Shown: one piece after another, positions 8,115-16,285 of the stretch
Numbering within the stretch: position 1 is the stretch's first letter
How the letters are laid out: each line of letters opens with the position of its first letter
Source of the DNA: an uncultured Collinsella sp.
Lineage (GTDB): Bacteria > Actinomycetota > Coriobacteriia > Coriobacteriales > Coriobacteriaceae
Direction: 5' to 3'
Assembly: GCA_958403385.1 (NCBI GenBank)
Contig: CATXXC010000015.1
Location: 1-53,670, forward strand
DNA length: 53,670 nt
Notes under the pieces: generated by a model
The model's database searches: none
What the model was told of the DNA's origin: nothing
What the model saw: only the letters and a program-made list of their open reading frames with translations
Program-made: the position numbers and the translations under genes

Positions 8115-8936
8115 ATGCCCTACCTGCTTTCTTGTGACATTCATACCCATACGATGTTCTCTGCGCATGCATATTCGACCATTGAGGAGAATGTGTACTG
8201 GGCGGCAGAGCGTGGTCTGCAGGTGCTCGGATCTGCCGACCATTTGAGCTCTATGGTTACGGCTTGCCCCAATGACCTGCGCAGTTACCAGTTCTTTATC
8301 AACCAGGATATCTGGCCGCGCATTTGGAGCGGCGTGCTGGTGCTGCGTGGTGCCGAGGCCGATATCGTTTCGCTGGACGGAAGCCTGTTTGGCGAGGACA
8401 CTCCTGTCACGCTCGATATTGCCGGCGATTCGTACAGCCGTCAGCATTCGCTGTTCGATTTGGTTACGCGTAATTTGGATTATTTGGTTGCGAGCGTGCA
8501 TAATCCGCAGATTGCTGAGGGCGCGACGCTGGCCCAGACGACCGAGATGTATATCAATGCTCTGGAGCACCCCAAGGTGTTCATGCTGGGTCACACGGGG
8601 CGTTCGGGCGTGCCGTTCGATATCGACGAGGTGCTGTTGGCAGCTAAGGCCAAGCACAAGATTATCGAGATCAACAACCATAGTCTTGAACACGGTGTCG
8701 ACACTGAGCATTGGGCCGTATGCCGCAAGATTGCCGAGCGCTGCGCCGAGCTGGGCGTGGGCATTGGCGTGTCGACCGATGCCCACATTGGCATGGCCAT
8801 TGGCAAGCTCGATCACGCGCGCAAGATGCTCGACGAGATTCACTTCCCACTGGATTTGATCGTGACGCGCGACCGCGAGACGCTGCTGTGCGAGATGGCG
8901 GCAGCCGGCGTGTGCGATCTGCGCAATGGGATGTAG
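8115..8936 (+). CDS. PHP-domain phosphoesterase, YcdX-like
   Basis: This 273-residue cytosolic protein has the polymerase and histidinol phosphatase (PHP) metal-binding layout. DIHTHTMFS near the N-terminus supplies the first His pair, ADHLS the next ligands, and later SVHN, LGHTGR and STDAHIG further ligands. Relatives such as E. coli YcdX are trinuclear-zinc phosphatases, and others are histidinol phosphatases; the substrate here is not known. AAGGAGACCTG gives a clear ribosome site. It is a single gene, closed by the terminator at 8957 that it shares with the convergent methyltransferase gene. Confidence 0.88.
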   Translation: MPYLLSCDIHTHTMFSAHAYSTIEENVYWAAERGLQVLGSADHLSSMVTACPNDLRSYQFFINQDIWPRIWSGVLVLRGAEADIVSLDGSLFGEDTPVTLDIAGDSYSRQHSLFDLVTRNLDYLVASVHNPQIAEGATLAQTTEMYINALEHPKVFMLGHTGRSGVPFDIDEVLLAAKAKHKIIEINNHSLEHGVDTEHWAVCRKIAERCAELGVGIGVSTDAHIGMAIGKLDHARKMLDEIHFPLDLIVTRDRETLLCEMAAAGVCDLRNGM

Positions 8937-8956
8937 CGGAGTTTATAAACCAAGCG

Positions 8957-8990
8957 AAGGGGGCGGCCCAGGCGGGTCGCCCCCTTTCTT
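8957..8990. terminator. Terminator between PHP gene and rlmD
   Basis: AAGGGGGCG and CCC pair with GGG and CGCCCCCTTT, a symmetric stem suited to both converging genes. Confidence 0.85.
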
Positions 8991-9014
8991 GTCCCAAAAA
9001 TCTACTGAGGTTGG

Positions 9015-10463
9015 TTAGCGGCGTTCGAGGACCGCTACGGTTTCGGTGTGGTCGGTGTGAGGGAACATGTCGACTGGCGTGATCTTGAGCAGGCGATAGC
9101 CTCCGTCGAGGAGCTGGTGCAGATCGCGCTCTTGGGTCACGGGGTTGCAGCTGATATAGGTGATGCGGCGCGGCTTAAGTGCGCAGGCAGCTTCGAGGAA
9201 CTCGGGCGTGGAGCCGGCGCGCGGCGGGTCGATGGAAAGAACGTCGACGCGTTCGTTGTTGTCGGCGGCATCCAGGATGTAGTCGGTGGCGTCGTCGGCC
9301 ATAAACCAAGCGCTGCGGGTGAGGCCGTTGAGCTCGGCATTGCGACGTGCGTCGGCAATGCCCGCCGGGTTGCGCTCAACGCCGAGCAGCATAATGCCGA
9401 TACCCTTGTTCTGGGCATCTTTAGCTGCGCAAAGACCGATGGTACCGCTGCCACAGTAGGCATCCATGAGCACATCGCCCTGGTGCAAATCCATGCCGTC
9501 GATAGCGAGCTGATAGAGCAGCTCGGTCTGTTGCGGGTTGGTCTGATAAAACGCGGTGGGGGAGATGTCGAATTCGCAGCCGAGCAGCTGGTCGCGCATG
9601 CATTCGGCGCCATACACGATGCGGGTTTCCTCGCCGAGGATGGCGTTGCCGGGGCGTCCGTTGATGTTTTGGGCGACGGTGACGATGCGCGGATCGAGTG
9701 CGGCGACAGCCTCAAAGAACTCCTGCGCATGCGGCAAGTCGCGCTGAGCGGTCACGAGCGTGACCATGACCTGGTCGGTACGCCAACCGCAGCGGACGAC
9801 GGCATAGCGAAGCAAACCAAGATGCTTGTCCTCATTAAAGGCGGGAATATGCAGCCGCTCAGCTTCGCGTGCGATGCCGTTGAGAATCTGACGGGCGCCC
9901 GGTGCCTCGACGGGGCATTCGGGTACGGCAACGATCTTGTGCGTGCCGCGCTCAAAGAAACCGCAACGGACAGCGCCCTCCTTACCGGGAGCAAAGGGAG
10001 TGGCGGCCTTATGACGAAAGCCACGCGGCGCAGGATATTTGCCCGGGTCGCCCAGGGTGACACCCATACCACGAATAGGATCTACAGCAATGCCTTCACG
10101 CTCACAAAGCGAAGCAAAAAGCTCCTCCATAGCAGCCTGCTTGGTCGCCAACTGCTTCTTATAAGGACGATTGAGCGCCGTGCACCCACCGCAAGCTTTC
10201 ATGGTGGAACAAGGAGACTTGGGATCAACGGCCTTGCGCGCAGACGGAACCGGATTCTTATACGGGCGCTTGGAGCGAGTCTGAGATGCCTTATCCTCGT
10301 TCCGACGAGAGCCGGGACGCTTGGCCTTAGCCTTGCCCTTGGCCGACTTACCCTTCGCGTCCTGAGACGACTTGGATTTCTTAGAAGATTTTTTCTCCTC
10401 TGACCTCTCAGCCGCCTCGATCAAAGCACGACGAGCCTTACGCTCCGCACGAGATTCTGCCAT
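9015..10463 (-). CDS. rlmD: 23S rRNA (uracil-C5) methyltransferase, RlmD/RlmC type
   Basis: This 482-residue SAM-dependent enzyme carries a four-cysteine iron-sulphur site: C85-x5-C91-x2-C94 (CSTMKACGGC) and a fourth Cys in VPECPV. It also has SAM motif DAYCGSGTIGL, DPPRAG, and the catalytic Cys in YISCNPVT. Such enzymes methylate a 23S rRNA uridine (U1939 for RlmD, U747 for RlmC). The first ~75 residues are a Lys/Arg/Ser-rich low-complexity tail where RlmD usually has a TRAM domain. The tail may replace TRAM in RNA binding. The exact target uridine is not certain. It is convergent with the PHP gene, and its own promoter side faces the long inverted repeat at 10573. Confidence 0.88.
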   Translation of the reverse strand: MAESRAERKARRALIEAAERSEEKKSSKKSKSSQDAKGKSAKGKAKAKRPGSRRNEDKASQTRSKRPYKNPVPSARKAVDPKSPCSTMKACGGCTALNRPYKKQLATKQAAMEELFASLCEREGIAVDPIRGMGVTLGDPGKYPAPRGFRHKAATPFAPGKEGAVRCGFFERGTHKIVAVPECPVEAPGARQILNGIAREAERLHIPAFNEDKHLGLLRYAVVRCGWRTDQVMVTLVTAQRDLPHAQEFFEAVAALDPRIVTVAQNINGRPGNAILGEETRIVYGAECMRDQLLGCEFDISPTAFYQTNPQQTELLYQLAIDGMDLHQGDVLMDAYCGSGTIGLCAAKDAQNKGIGIMLLGVERNPAGIADARRNAELNGLTRSAWFMADDATDYILDAADNNERVDVLSIDPPRAGSTPEFLEAACALKPRRITYISCNPVTQERDLHQLLDGGYRLLKITPVDMFPHTDHTETVAVLERR

Positions 10464-10572
10464 GAATTAACCCCACTAATTTACAAATTGAAATCTGAAA
10501 GCATTGTACCGTGCCAAGCTAGCGGACGATATACAAGCGCCTATTTCATGTCAGTGATAAGTCCAACGATGT

Positions 10573-10719
10573 TTGCCCGGCGTGGGCGGGGAGCGGCGCG
10601 TAATTAAGTTTATCGCGAGTTCCGCACGCAAAGGAAAGCACTTAATGTGCTTTCCGTCTTGCGCAGGACTGTAGAGCAGGAAACTTAATTACGCGCCGCT
10701 CCCCGCCCACGCCGGGCAA
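10573..10719. repeat. Long nested inverted repeat, 39-bp perfect arms
   Basis: Arms 10573-10611 and 10681-10719 are exact reverse complements. Inside sits a second hairpin, GGAAAGCAC/GTGCTTTCC (10633-10655), with partial pairing between the two. It fills most of the 349-nt gap between rlmD and the ABC importer. No coding frame of note is inside. Confidence 0.9.
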
Positions 10720-10727
10720 CCTCTCCC

Positions 10728-10756
10728 TTGTACTTTATCAAGGTAGAGTGTATGAT
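10728..10756 (+). promoter_or_regulatory. Promoter of the amino-acid ABC importer operon
   Basis: TTGTAC (10728-10733), a 17-nt spacer and TATGAT (10751-10756) match a sigma-70-type promoter. It starts 8 nt after the long inverted repeat ends. The predicted start of transcription is near 10763. Confidence 0.65.
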
Positions 10757-10776
10757 TCTGGACGTTACACGACTCA

Positions 10777-10792
10777 CTTTACTTAACTAAAG
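10777..10792. promoter_or_regulatory. Candidate operator CTTTA-N6-TAAAG
   Basis: A CTTTA/TAAAG inverted repeat with a 6-nt spacer sits in the predicted 5' leader of the importer operon. A nearly identical site (15 of 17 bases over the wider match) lies upstream of ilvE at 48237, which hints at a shared amino-acid regulator. Confidence 0.4.
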
Positions 10793-10812
10793 TGCCATCA
10801 AGGGGGAATACC

Positions 10813-11673
10813 ATGAACACCGATATGTCTCGTCGTCAGTTTGTTGGTCTAGCCGGCTCGCTCGCTACGGTGCTTGGCCTTGGTCTTGTCGGTTGCGGCG
10901 GTGGTGCCGGCAAGGGCTCCGCTGCTGGCTCTGCCGCGGCCAAGGATGTGAAGGGCGCTGCGGAGTCCAAGAAGCTCGTGATGGGCTTTGATAAGTCCTA
11001 TCCTCCGTACGGCTTTGTGGGCGACGATGGCGAGTACACCGGCTTTGACCTCGACCTTGCCAAGGCCGTTGCCGACAAGCAGGGCTGGGACGTTGAGTAT
11101 GAGGCTATCGACTGGGATGCCAAGGACACGCTGCTCAACTCGGGTGCCATCAACTGCATCTGGAACGGCTTTACCATGGAGGGCCGTGAGGACGACTACA
11201 CGTTCTCCGAGCCGTACATGCTCAACGAGCAGGTGCTGGTGGTCAAGAAGGATGCGGGCATCAAGGGCTGGGACGATCTTGCCGGCAAGACTGTGATTAC
11301 CCAGACTGATTCCGCTGCGCAGGACGTGCTTGAGGGTGACCAGAAGGATCTGGCGGCGACGTTTGCCACGCTCGACACGATCGGCGAGTACAACACGGCG
11401 TTTATGCAGCTCGAGAGTGGTGCAGTCGATGCCGTTGCCTGTGACCTCTCGATCGCTCAGTATCAGCTTGCCGCCAAGCCCGATGCCTATACGCAGCTCG
11501 ACAAGCCGCTGTCCAGCGAGCACTACGCCGTCGGCTTTAAGAAGGGCGACACCAAGTCGGCCGACGCCGTGACCGAGTCGCTCAAGGCACTCTACGATGA
11601 CGGTACGGTTAAGGACCTCTGCGATAAATATTCAAGCTATGGTTTGTCTTTCGATAATTGGGTGCTCAAGTAA
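10813..11673 (+). CDS. Amino-acid ABC transporter, substrate-binding lipoprotein
   Basis: This 286-residue family 3 (polar amino acid) binding protein starts at ATG 10813 behind AAGGGGGA. The signal region is SRRQFVGLAG, a Tat-like twin-Arg pattern, followed by a hydrophobic stretch and lipobox GLVGC with lipidated Cys 28. The mature domain opens with LVMGFDKSYPPYGFVGDDGEYTG (split here by the family's ligand pocket) and has GFDLDLAKAVA and MEGREDDYTFSEPY, classic motifs of the periplasmic-binding type II fold. It delivers substrate to the permease and ATPase encoded next. Substrate is probably a polar amino acid or cystine; it cannot be fixed from sequence. Confidence 0.92.
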   Translation: MNTDMSRRQFVGLAGSLATVLGLGLVGCGGGAGKGSAAGSAAAKDVKGAAESKKLVMGFDKSYPPYGFVGDDGEYTGFDLDLAKAVADKQGWDVEYEAIDWDAKDTLLNSGAINCIWNGFTMEGREDDYTFSEPYMLNEQVLVVKKDAGIKGWDDLAGKTVITQTDSAAQDVLEGDQKDLAATFATLDTIGEYNTAFMQLESGAVDAVACDLSIAQYQLAAKPDAYTQLDKPLSSEHYAVGFKKGDTKSADAVTESLKALYDDGTVKDLCDKYSSYGLSFDNWVLK

Positions 11674-12326
11674 TGTCTATTCAGGTCATGATGCAGATGC
11701 TTGGCCAGGGATTCTTGGTCAGTTTGCAGTTGTTTGTGCTGACGCTGCTGGGGTCGATTCCGCTGGGAATCCCCGTGGCGTTTATGCGCATGAGTAAAAT
11801 TGCGCCGCTCCGCTGGATTGCGCGCATCTATATCTCGGTCATGCGCGGCACGCCGCTTATGCTGCAGATGTTTGCGATCTACTTTGCCCCGTACTACGTG
11901 TTTGGCATCTCGCTCACGCCCGATTCCAAATGGACGGCGTGCGTCGTGGCATTCATCATCAACTACGCCGGCTACTTTGCCGAGATCTATCGCTCGGGCC
12001 TGCAGTCCATTCCTCGCGGTCAATACGAGGCTGCCGAGGTGCTGGGCTACTCGCGCATGCAGACGTTTCTGTATATCGTGATGCCGCAGGTCGCCAAGCG
12101 TATTCTGCCTGCGATGGGCAACGAGGTCATCACGCTGGTCAAGGACACGTCGCTGGCGTTTGCCATTGGCGTGGGTGAGATGTTTTCGACGGCCAAGGCG
12201 CTGGTCGCCTCGCAGGTGAGCATGGTGCCGTTTGCGTTCGCGGCGCTAATCTACTGGGTCTTTAACTTCGTCGTCGAGATGCTGCTGGGCGCCGCCGAGA
12301 AAAAATTGGATTACTACCATGATTAA
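11673..12326 (+). CDS. Amino-acid ABC transporter, permease
   Basis: This 217-residue permease belongs to the HisM/GlnP group, with about five membrane spans. The ATP-ase coupling EAA loop is visible as SIPRGQYEAAEVLGYSRMQ, and RGTPLMLQMF is the usual N-proximal family motif. ATG 11673 overlaps the lipoprotein stop by one base (TAATG), which signals translational coupling. It probably works as a homodimer because only one permease gene is present. Confidence 0.93.
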   Translation: MSIQVMMQMLGQGFLVSLQLFVLTLLGSIPLGIPVAFMRMSKIAPLRWIARIYISVMRGTPLMLQMFAIYFAPYYVFGISLTPDSKWTACVVAFIINYAGYFAEIYRSGLQSIPRGQYEAAEVLGYSRMQTFLYIVMPQVAKRILPAMGNEVITLVKDTSLAFAIGVGEMFSTAKALVASQVSMVPFAFAALIYWVFNFVVEMLLGAAEKKLDYYHD

Positions 12327-13083
12327 TTCGGTAATGAATATATCGAACGCGCGCAAGGCGTTTGGCGGCAATGAGGTGCTCAAGGATATCTCGCTTGAGG
12401 TGAAGCGTGGCGAGGTCGTGGCGATTATCGGACCTTCGGGTGGCGGCAAGTCCACGCTGCTGCGGTGTGCCACGCTGCTCGAGACACTCGACGGAGGCTC
12501 GCTCTCGTTTGGAGACCTTGCCGTTGCGACGGATGCGGGTTCGGGCGCGGTCTATGCGAAGGGCGATGTGCCCAAGCAAGCGCGCTCGCGGTTTGGCCTG
12601 GTGTTTCAGAACTACAATCTGTTCCCACACTATACCGTGATGAAAAACATCATCGATGCGCCGATTCGTGTGCTTAAGCGTCCGCGCGAGCAGGCGGAAG
12701 CCCGCGCTCACGAGCTGATTGCGCAAATGGGGCTGACGGGCAACGAGAGCAAGGTGCCGTGTGAGCTTTCGGGCGGTCAGCAGCAGCGCGTGAGTATTGC
12801 CCGCGCCCTAGCGCTCGATCCGGAAATCTTATTCTTTGACGAGCCGACCTCGGCGCTCGATCCCGAGCTGACGGCCGAGGTGCTGCGTGTCATTAAAGAC
12901 CTTGCCGCGCAGAATATGACGATGGTGATCGTGACCCACGCAATGCAGTTTGCGCGCGATGTTGCCGACCGCGTGGTCTTTATGGATGGCGGCCGTATTG
13001 TCGAGGAGGGGCCTGCCGATCAGGTTATCGGCCATCCGCACGAGCAGCGCACGCGTGAGTTCTTGAGCCGTATCGAGGGGTAG
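12319..13083 (+). CDS. Amino-acid ABC transporter, ATPase
   Basis: This 254-residue ATPase shows Walker A GPSGGGKST, Q-loop VFQNYNLFPHYTV, signature ELSGGQQQR, Walker B ILFFDEPTSALD and switch His in VTHAMQFA. It belongs to the GlnQ/HisP group of polar amino acid importers. The start overlaps the permease gene by 8 nt. An insert between Walker A and the Q-loop (GSGAVYAKGDVPKQARSR) lengthens that region a little, as in some TcyC/GlnQ relatives. A terminator at 13117 closes the operon. Confidence 0.94.
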   Translation: MINSVMNISNARKAFGGNEVLKDISLEVKRGEVVAIIGPSGGGKSTLLRCATLLETLDGGSLSFGDLAVATDAGSGAVYAKGDVPKQARSRFGLVFQNYNLFPHYTVMKNIIDAPIRVLKRPREQAEARAHELIAQMGLTGNESKVPCELSGGQQQRVSIARALALDPEILFFDEPTSALDPELTAEVLRVIKDLAAQNMTMVIVTHAMQFARDVADRVVFMDGGRIVEEGPADQVIGHPHEQRTREFLSRIEG

Positions 13084-13116
13084 GCTCAGGTATTTACTCA
13101 ACTATTAATTGAGGCG

Positions 13117-13153
13117 AAGCCGCCGCAGGTCTTACGGTCTGTGGCGGCTTTTT
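13117..13153 (+). terminator. Terminator of the ABC importer operon
   Basis: AAGCCGCCGCAG pairs with CTGTGGCGGCTT and runs into TTTTT. Confidence 0.85.
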
Positions 13154-13393
13154 GTTTGCATCGACGGGGTTCAATAATCTCCTCACAAGCTTGTCTCTTC
13201 CTCTCGCCGCCTGTATTCATACGTGCGCCGAAAGGTATGCATGGACAGCCGCCCGTGAGGGTAGGGTGGTGGCATAGGACATTTGGAGGGTGAGTCGGCT
13301 CGGCTGCCGACCATGCTGCTCCCGGGATGGCACCGACCGCGAACTCTCCCCGTTGGCGTCGCGCATTGCGCGCGGCCCTGCAAGGAGGTCATC

Positions 13394-15463
13394 ATGGGTG
13401 CTCCCAAGACCGGCAACGTAAGGAACGTGGTGCTCGTAGGCCAAGGCGGGGTGGGCAAGACTTCACTCGCCGAGGCCATGCTCCACCTTTCCGGCAAGAC
13501 CGCCCGCCTGGGCGGCCACGACGGCACCAAGCCCACGCTCGACTACGACCCCGAAGAGGTCAAGCGTGCATTTTCCATCTCGACGACTATTGCGCCGATC
13601 GACTGGAAGGGCGCACGCATCAATGTGCTCGATGCCCCGTGCTACCCCGATTTTATCGGCGACGCCTTTGCCGCGATGAGCGTCTGCGAGACGGCTCTGT
13701 TTGTGGTCGATGCTGAGGCCGGCCCGCAGCCCACGACGGTTAAGCTCTGGTATGCCGCCGAGGACCTGCGCCTGGCACGCGCGGTGTTCGTAAACCGCCT
13801 GTCGCGCCCCGAGGCCAGCTTTGCGACCACGATGGACCTGCTGCAAGAGCGCTTTGGCACGCGCCTGGGCGCCGTGACCCTTCCCTGGGGCGAGGGCGAG
13901 GACTTTGACGGCATCATCGACCTGGTGCGCATGAAGGCGCGCCACTGCAACGGCACCGAAGCCGTTGAGTCGGAGATTCCCGAGGAGTATCGTGCCCAGG
14001 CCGAGGAAGCCCATGACCATCTGTGCGAGTTGGTGGCCGAGGCCGACGATGAGCTGATGATGAAGTACCTGGAAGGCGAGGAGACGCTGACGCAGGAGGA
14101 GCTTGAGGGCTTGCTGTCGAAGGCGATTGCCGAGCGCATCTTTGTGCCGGTCTTTGCGGGCGATTGCATTAAGGAGCAGGGCGTCAACTCGCTGATGGAC
14201 GACATCGCCACGTACTTCCCGGCGCCGACGGACTACGGCGAGATGCCGCTCATCGACGGTGATTCGCTCAAGATTTCGAGCGACGATGACCGTCCGGTGG
14301 CGTTTGTGTTTAAGACGCTGGCCGATCCGCAGCAGGGTCGCATCAGCTTTATCAAGGTGCTGACGGGTACGCTTGAGCCGGGTCTTGAGCTGATCAACGC
14401 GCGTACCCGCAAGAGCGATCGTCTGGCCCACCTGTATGTGATGTGCGGCCGCGACATGACCGAGGTCGGTCACGCCTATGCCGGCGACATCATCGTGGCG
14501 CCCAAGCTGGCGGCCGAGACGGGCGATACGCTCTCCATTACCGGTAAGGTCGAGGCTGCGGCGTTTAAGTTCCCCAACTCGCAGTACCGCATTGCCATCG
14601 AGGCCGAGAACCGTGGCGACGAAGAGAAGCTCTATACGTTTATCGAGAAGGCGTGCAAGGCTGATCCGACCATGAGCATCGATCGTGACGAGGAGACGGG
14701 CCAGACTATCATCTCCGCCGTTGGTGAGGCGCAGGTTTCGGTGCTGCTCAACCGTTTGGAGGATCGCACCAAGGTCGTGGCCAAGAGCGTGCCGATCCGC
14801 ATTCCGTATCGCGAGACCATCCGCCGCACGGCGAGCGCCCAGGGTCGCCACAAGAAGCAGACCGGTGGCGCCGGTCAGTACGGCGACTGCTGGCTGCGCG
14901 TGGAGCCGCTTATTGGGCCCGACGGCACGAGCGACGGCTACGAGTTTGTGGATGAGGTCGTGGGCGGCCGCATTCCGCGCTCGCTGATCCCCGCCGTGGA
15001 CAAGGGTGTCCAGGAGACCATGAAGGACGGCATCATTGCCGGCTACCCGCTCACGGGCATTCGCGTGGCTGTGTACGACGGCTCGTATCACAGCGTCGAC
15101 TCCAACGAGATGGCGTTCCGCGCGGCGGCTCGCATCGGCCTGCGCAAGGCATGCGCCGATGCCGACCCGGTGGTGCTGGAGCCCATCGAGGAAATCACGG
15201 TGACTATTCCCGAGAGCTACGCCGGCGCCGTGATGGGTGACATCTCGGCATCGCGCGGTCGCGTGACGGGCATGGAGACCGATGAACGCGGCGACACCGT
15301 GGTCATCGCCCAGGCACCTCTCGCCGAGCTGACGGATTACTCGACGCGCCTGCGCTCTATCACGCGCGGCACGGGTGACTTTACCATGAAGCCCGCTGGC
15401 TATGAGCAGGTGCCTTATGACGTTCAGGCCAAGCTCGTGGAGCTGTACAACGCGGGAAGGTAG
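13394..15463 (+). CDS. Elongation factor G-like GTPase (EF-G2 type), degenerate G motifs
   Basis: This 689-residue protein has the full EF-G domain order I-V. Domain IV is marked by HKKQTGGAGQYG and the C-terminal domain by GAVMGDISASRGRV. The start is ATG 13394 directly behind CAAGGAGG. G1 GQGGVGKT (16-23) is intact. G3, normally DxPGH, reads DAPCY (80-84), so the Gly is a Cys and the catalytic-His position is a Tyr. G4, normally NKxD, reads NRLS (134-137), losing the Asp that gives guanine specificity. EF-G2 paralogues of other bacteria also have Tyr at the His position, but the G4 change is striking. Its role is unknown: ribosome binding is likely, normal translocation is doubtful. It is monocistronic, with a 310-nt gap upstream. 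Confidence 0.88.
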   Translation: MGAPKTGNVRNVVLVGQGGVGKTSLAEAMLHLSGKTARLGGHDGTKPTLDYDPEEVKRAFSISTTIAPIDWKGARINVLDAPCYPDFIGDAFAAMSVCETALFVVDAEAGPQPTTVKLWYAAEDLRLARAVFVNRLSRPEASFATTMDLLQERFGTRLGAVTLPWGEGEDFDGIIDLVRMKARHCNGTEAVESEIPEEYRAQAEEAHDHLCELVAEADDELMMKYLEGEETLTQEELEGLLSKAIAERIFVPVFAGDCIKEQGVNSLMDDIATYFPAPTDYGEMPLIDGDSLKISSDDDRPVAFVFKTLADPQQGRISFIKVLTGTLEPGLELINARTRKSDRLAHLYVMCGRDMTEVGHAYAGDIIVAPKLAAETGDTLSITGKVEAAAFKFPNSQYRIAIEAENRGDEEKLYTFIEKACKADPTMSIDRDEETGQTIISAVGEAQVSVLLNRLEDRTKVVAKSVPIRIPYRETIRRTASAQGRHKKQTGGAGQYGDCWLRVEPLIGPDGTSDGYEFVDEVVGGRIPRSLIPAVDKGVQETMKDGIIAGYPLTGIRVAVYDGSYHSVDSNEMAFRAAARIGLRKACADADPVVLEPIEEITVTIPESYAGAVMGDISASRGRVTGMETDERGDTVVIAQAPLAELTDYSTRLRSITRGTGDFTMKPAGYEQVPYDVQAKLVELYNAGR

Positions 15464-15520
15464 CAAGCCCGCGCGTAACGTCGCGTGACATAACTCCAAT
15501 TTGGGTTGGGGACGGTTGTG

Positions 15521-15556
15521 GCCCGCTCCGGACAATGCTCCGGAGCGGGCTTTTCT
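15521..15556 (+). terminator. Terminator of the EF-G-like gene
   Basis: GCCCGCTCCGGA and TCCGGAGCGGGC pair perfectly around CAATGC and TTTTCTT follows. Confidence 0.9.
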
Positions 15557-15796
15557 TCTGCGACGAGCCGTTTGTCTAACGCTGTATCATTCGGCGCGCG
15601 ATGCGAGCTGGGCGCTTGGAGCCTGCCCACCTCCCCGGTGACAAAAGCGACGTAATCGGGGCACGCGGGTGACTCTTTGGCGTATGAGGGGCCCGGACGT
15701 GCACACCGCGGGTGACAAAGCGCCCGTTAAGCGGTTTGCCCATACCTCCTAAACTAAAAGGCGTAGAGAAACGACAACAAACGAGAGGAGGCAGAC

Positions 15797-16240
15797 ATGG
15801 CACTGTTCGATTCGACACACACGCTCGATGCTGTCGACGCCGCCGACCAGAACGCCGTCTTCGAGGCCCTCGCCGCGAAGGCCGTGGAACTGGGCGTCGC
15901 CGCCGATGCGTCCGCTATCGTCTCCGACCTTCATGAGCGCGAGGCCGAGGCTTCTACGGGCTTTGGCAACGGCGTGGCTGTCCCGCATACCAAGAGCGCC
16001 AACGTCAGTACCCCCGCCATTCTCTTCGCGCGCCTGACCGCGCCCGTCGAGTGGCACGCGCTCGACGACGCTCCCGTCGACACGGTCATCAACATCCTTG
16101 TCCCCGAGAGTGGCAGCGACACCCATCTGCAGCTGCTCGCCAAACTGGCGCGTCGCCTCGTGCACAAGGATTTCGTCGACCATCTCAAGGGCGACTCCAT
16201 CGAAGACGTGTGCGCCCTCATCCAGGGCGTCGTCGGATAG
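15797..16240 (+). CDS. PTS fructose-family EIIA domain protein
   Basis: This 147-residue protein belongs to the EIIA type 2 fold. The phosphorylated His is H64 in GVAVPHTKS. It takes phosphate from HPr and passes it to the EIIB domain encoded next. GAGAGGAGG precedes the start. It opens operon 1: EIIA, EIIBC, C-S lyase, regulator and peptidase follow on the same strand. The gap upstream (15557-15796) holds three GGTGAC-containing repeats (15637, 15668, 15711) that could be regulator sites. Confidence 0.92.
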   Translation: MALFDSTHTLDAVDAADQNAVFEALAAKAVELGVAADASAIVSDLHEREAEASTGFGNGVAVPHTKSANVSTPAILFARLTAPVEWHALDDAPVDTVINILVPESGSDTHLQLLAKLARRLVHKDFVDHLKGDSIEDVCALIQGVVG

Positions 16241-16285
16241 CAGGTAATGTTCAACCCCGTGTGAAAGGAAAGAGGGGAGAAGCAT

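Noticed and set aside
13300..13393. T-box-like motif (TGGCACCG followed by CCGCG) upstream of the EF-G-like gene
   Set aside because: It matches only part of the T-box core and has an insertion. The gene is not an aminoacyl-tRNA or amino-acid gene, and no specifier-loop stem is evident. Chance is likely in GC-rich DNA.
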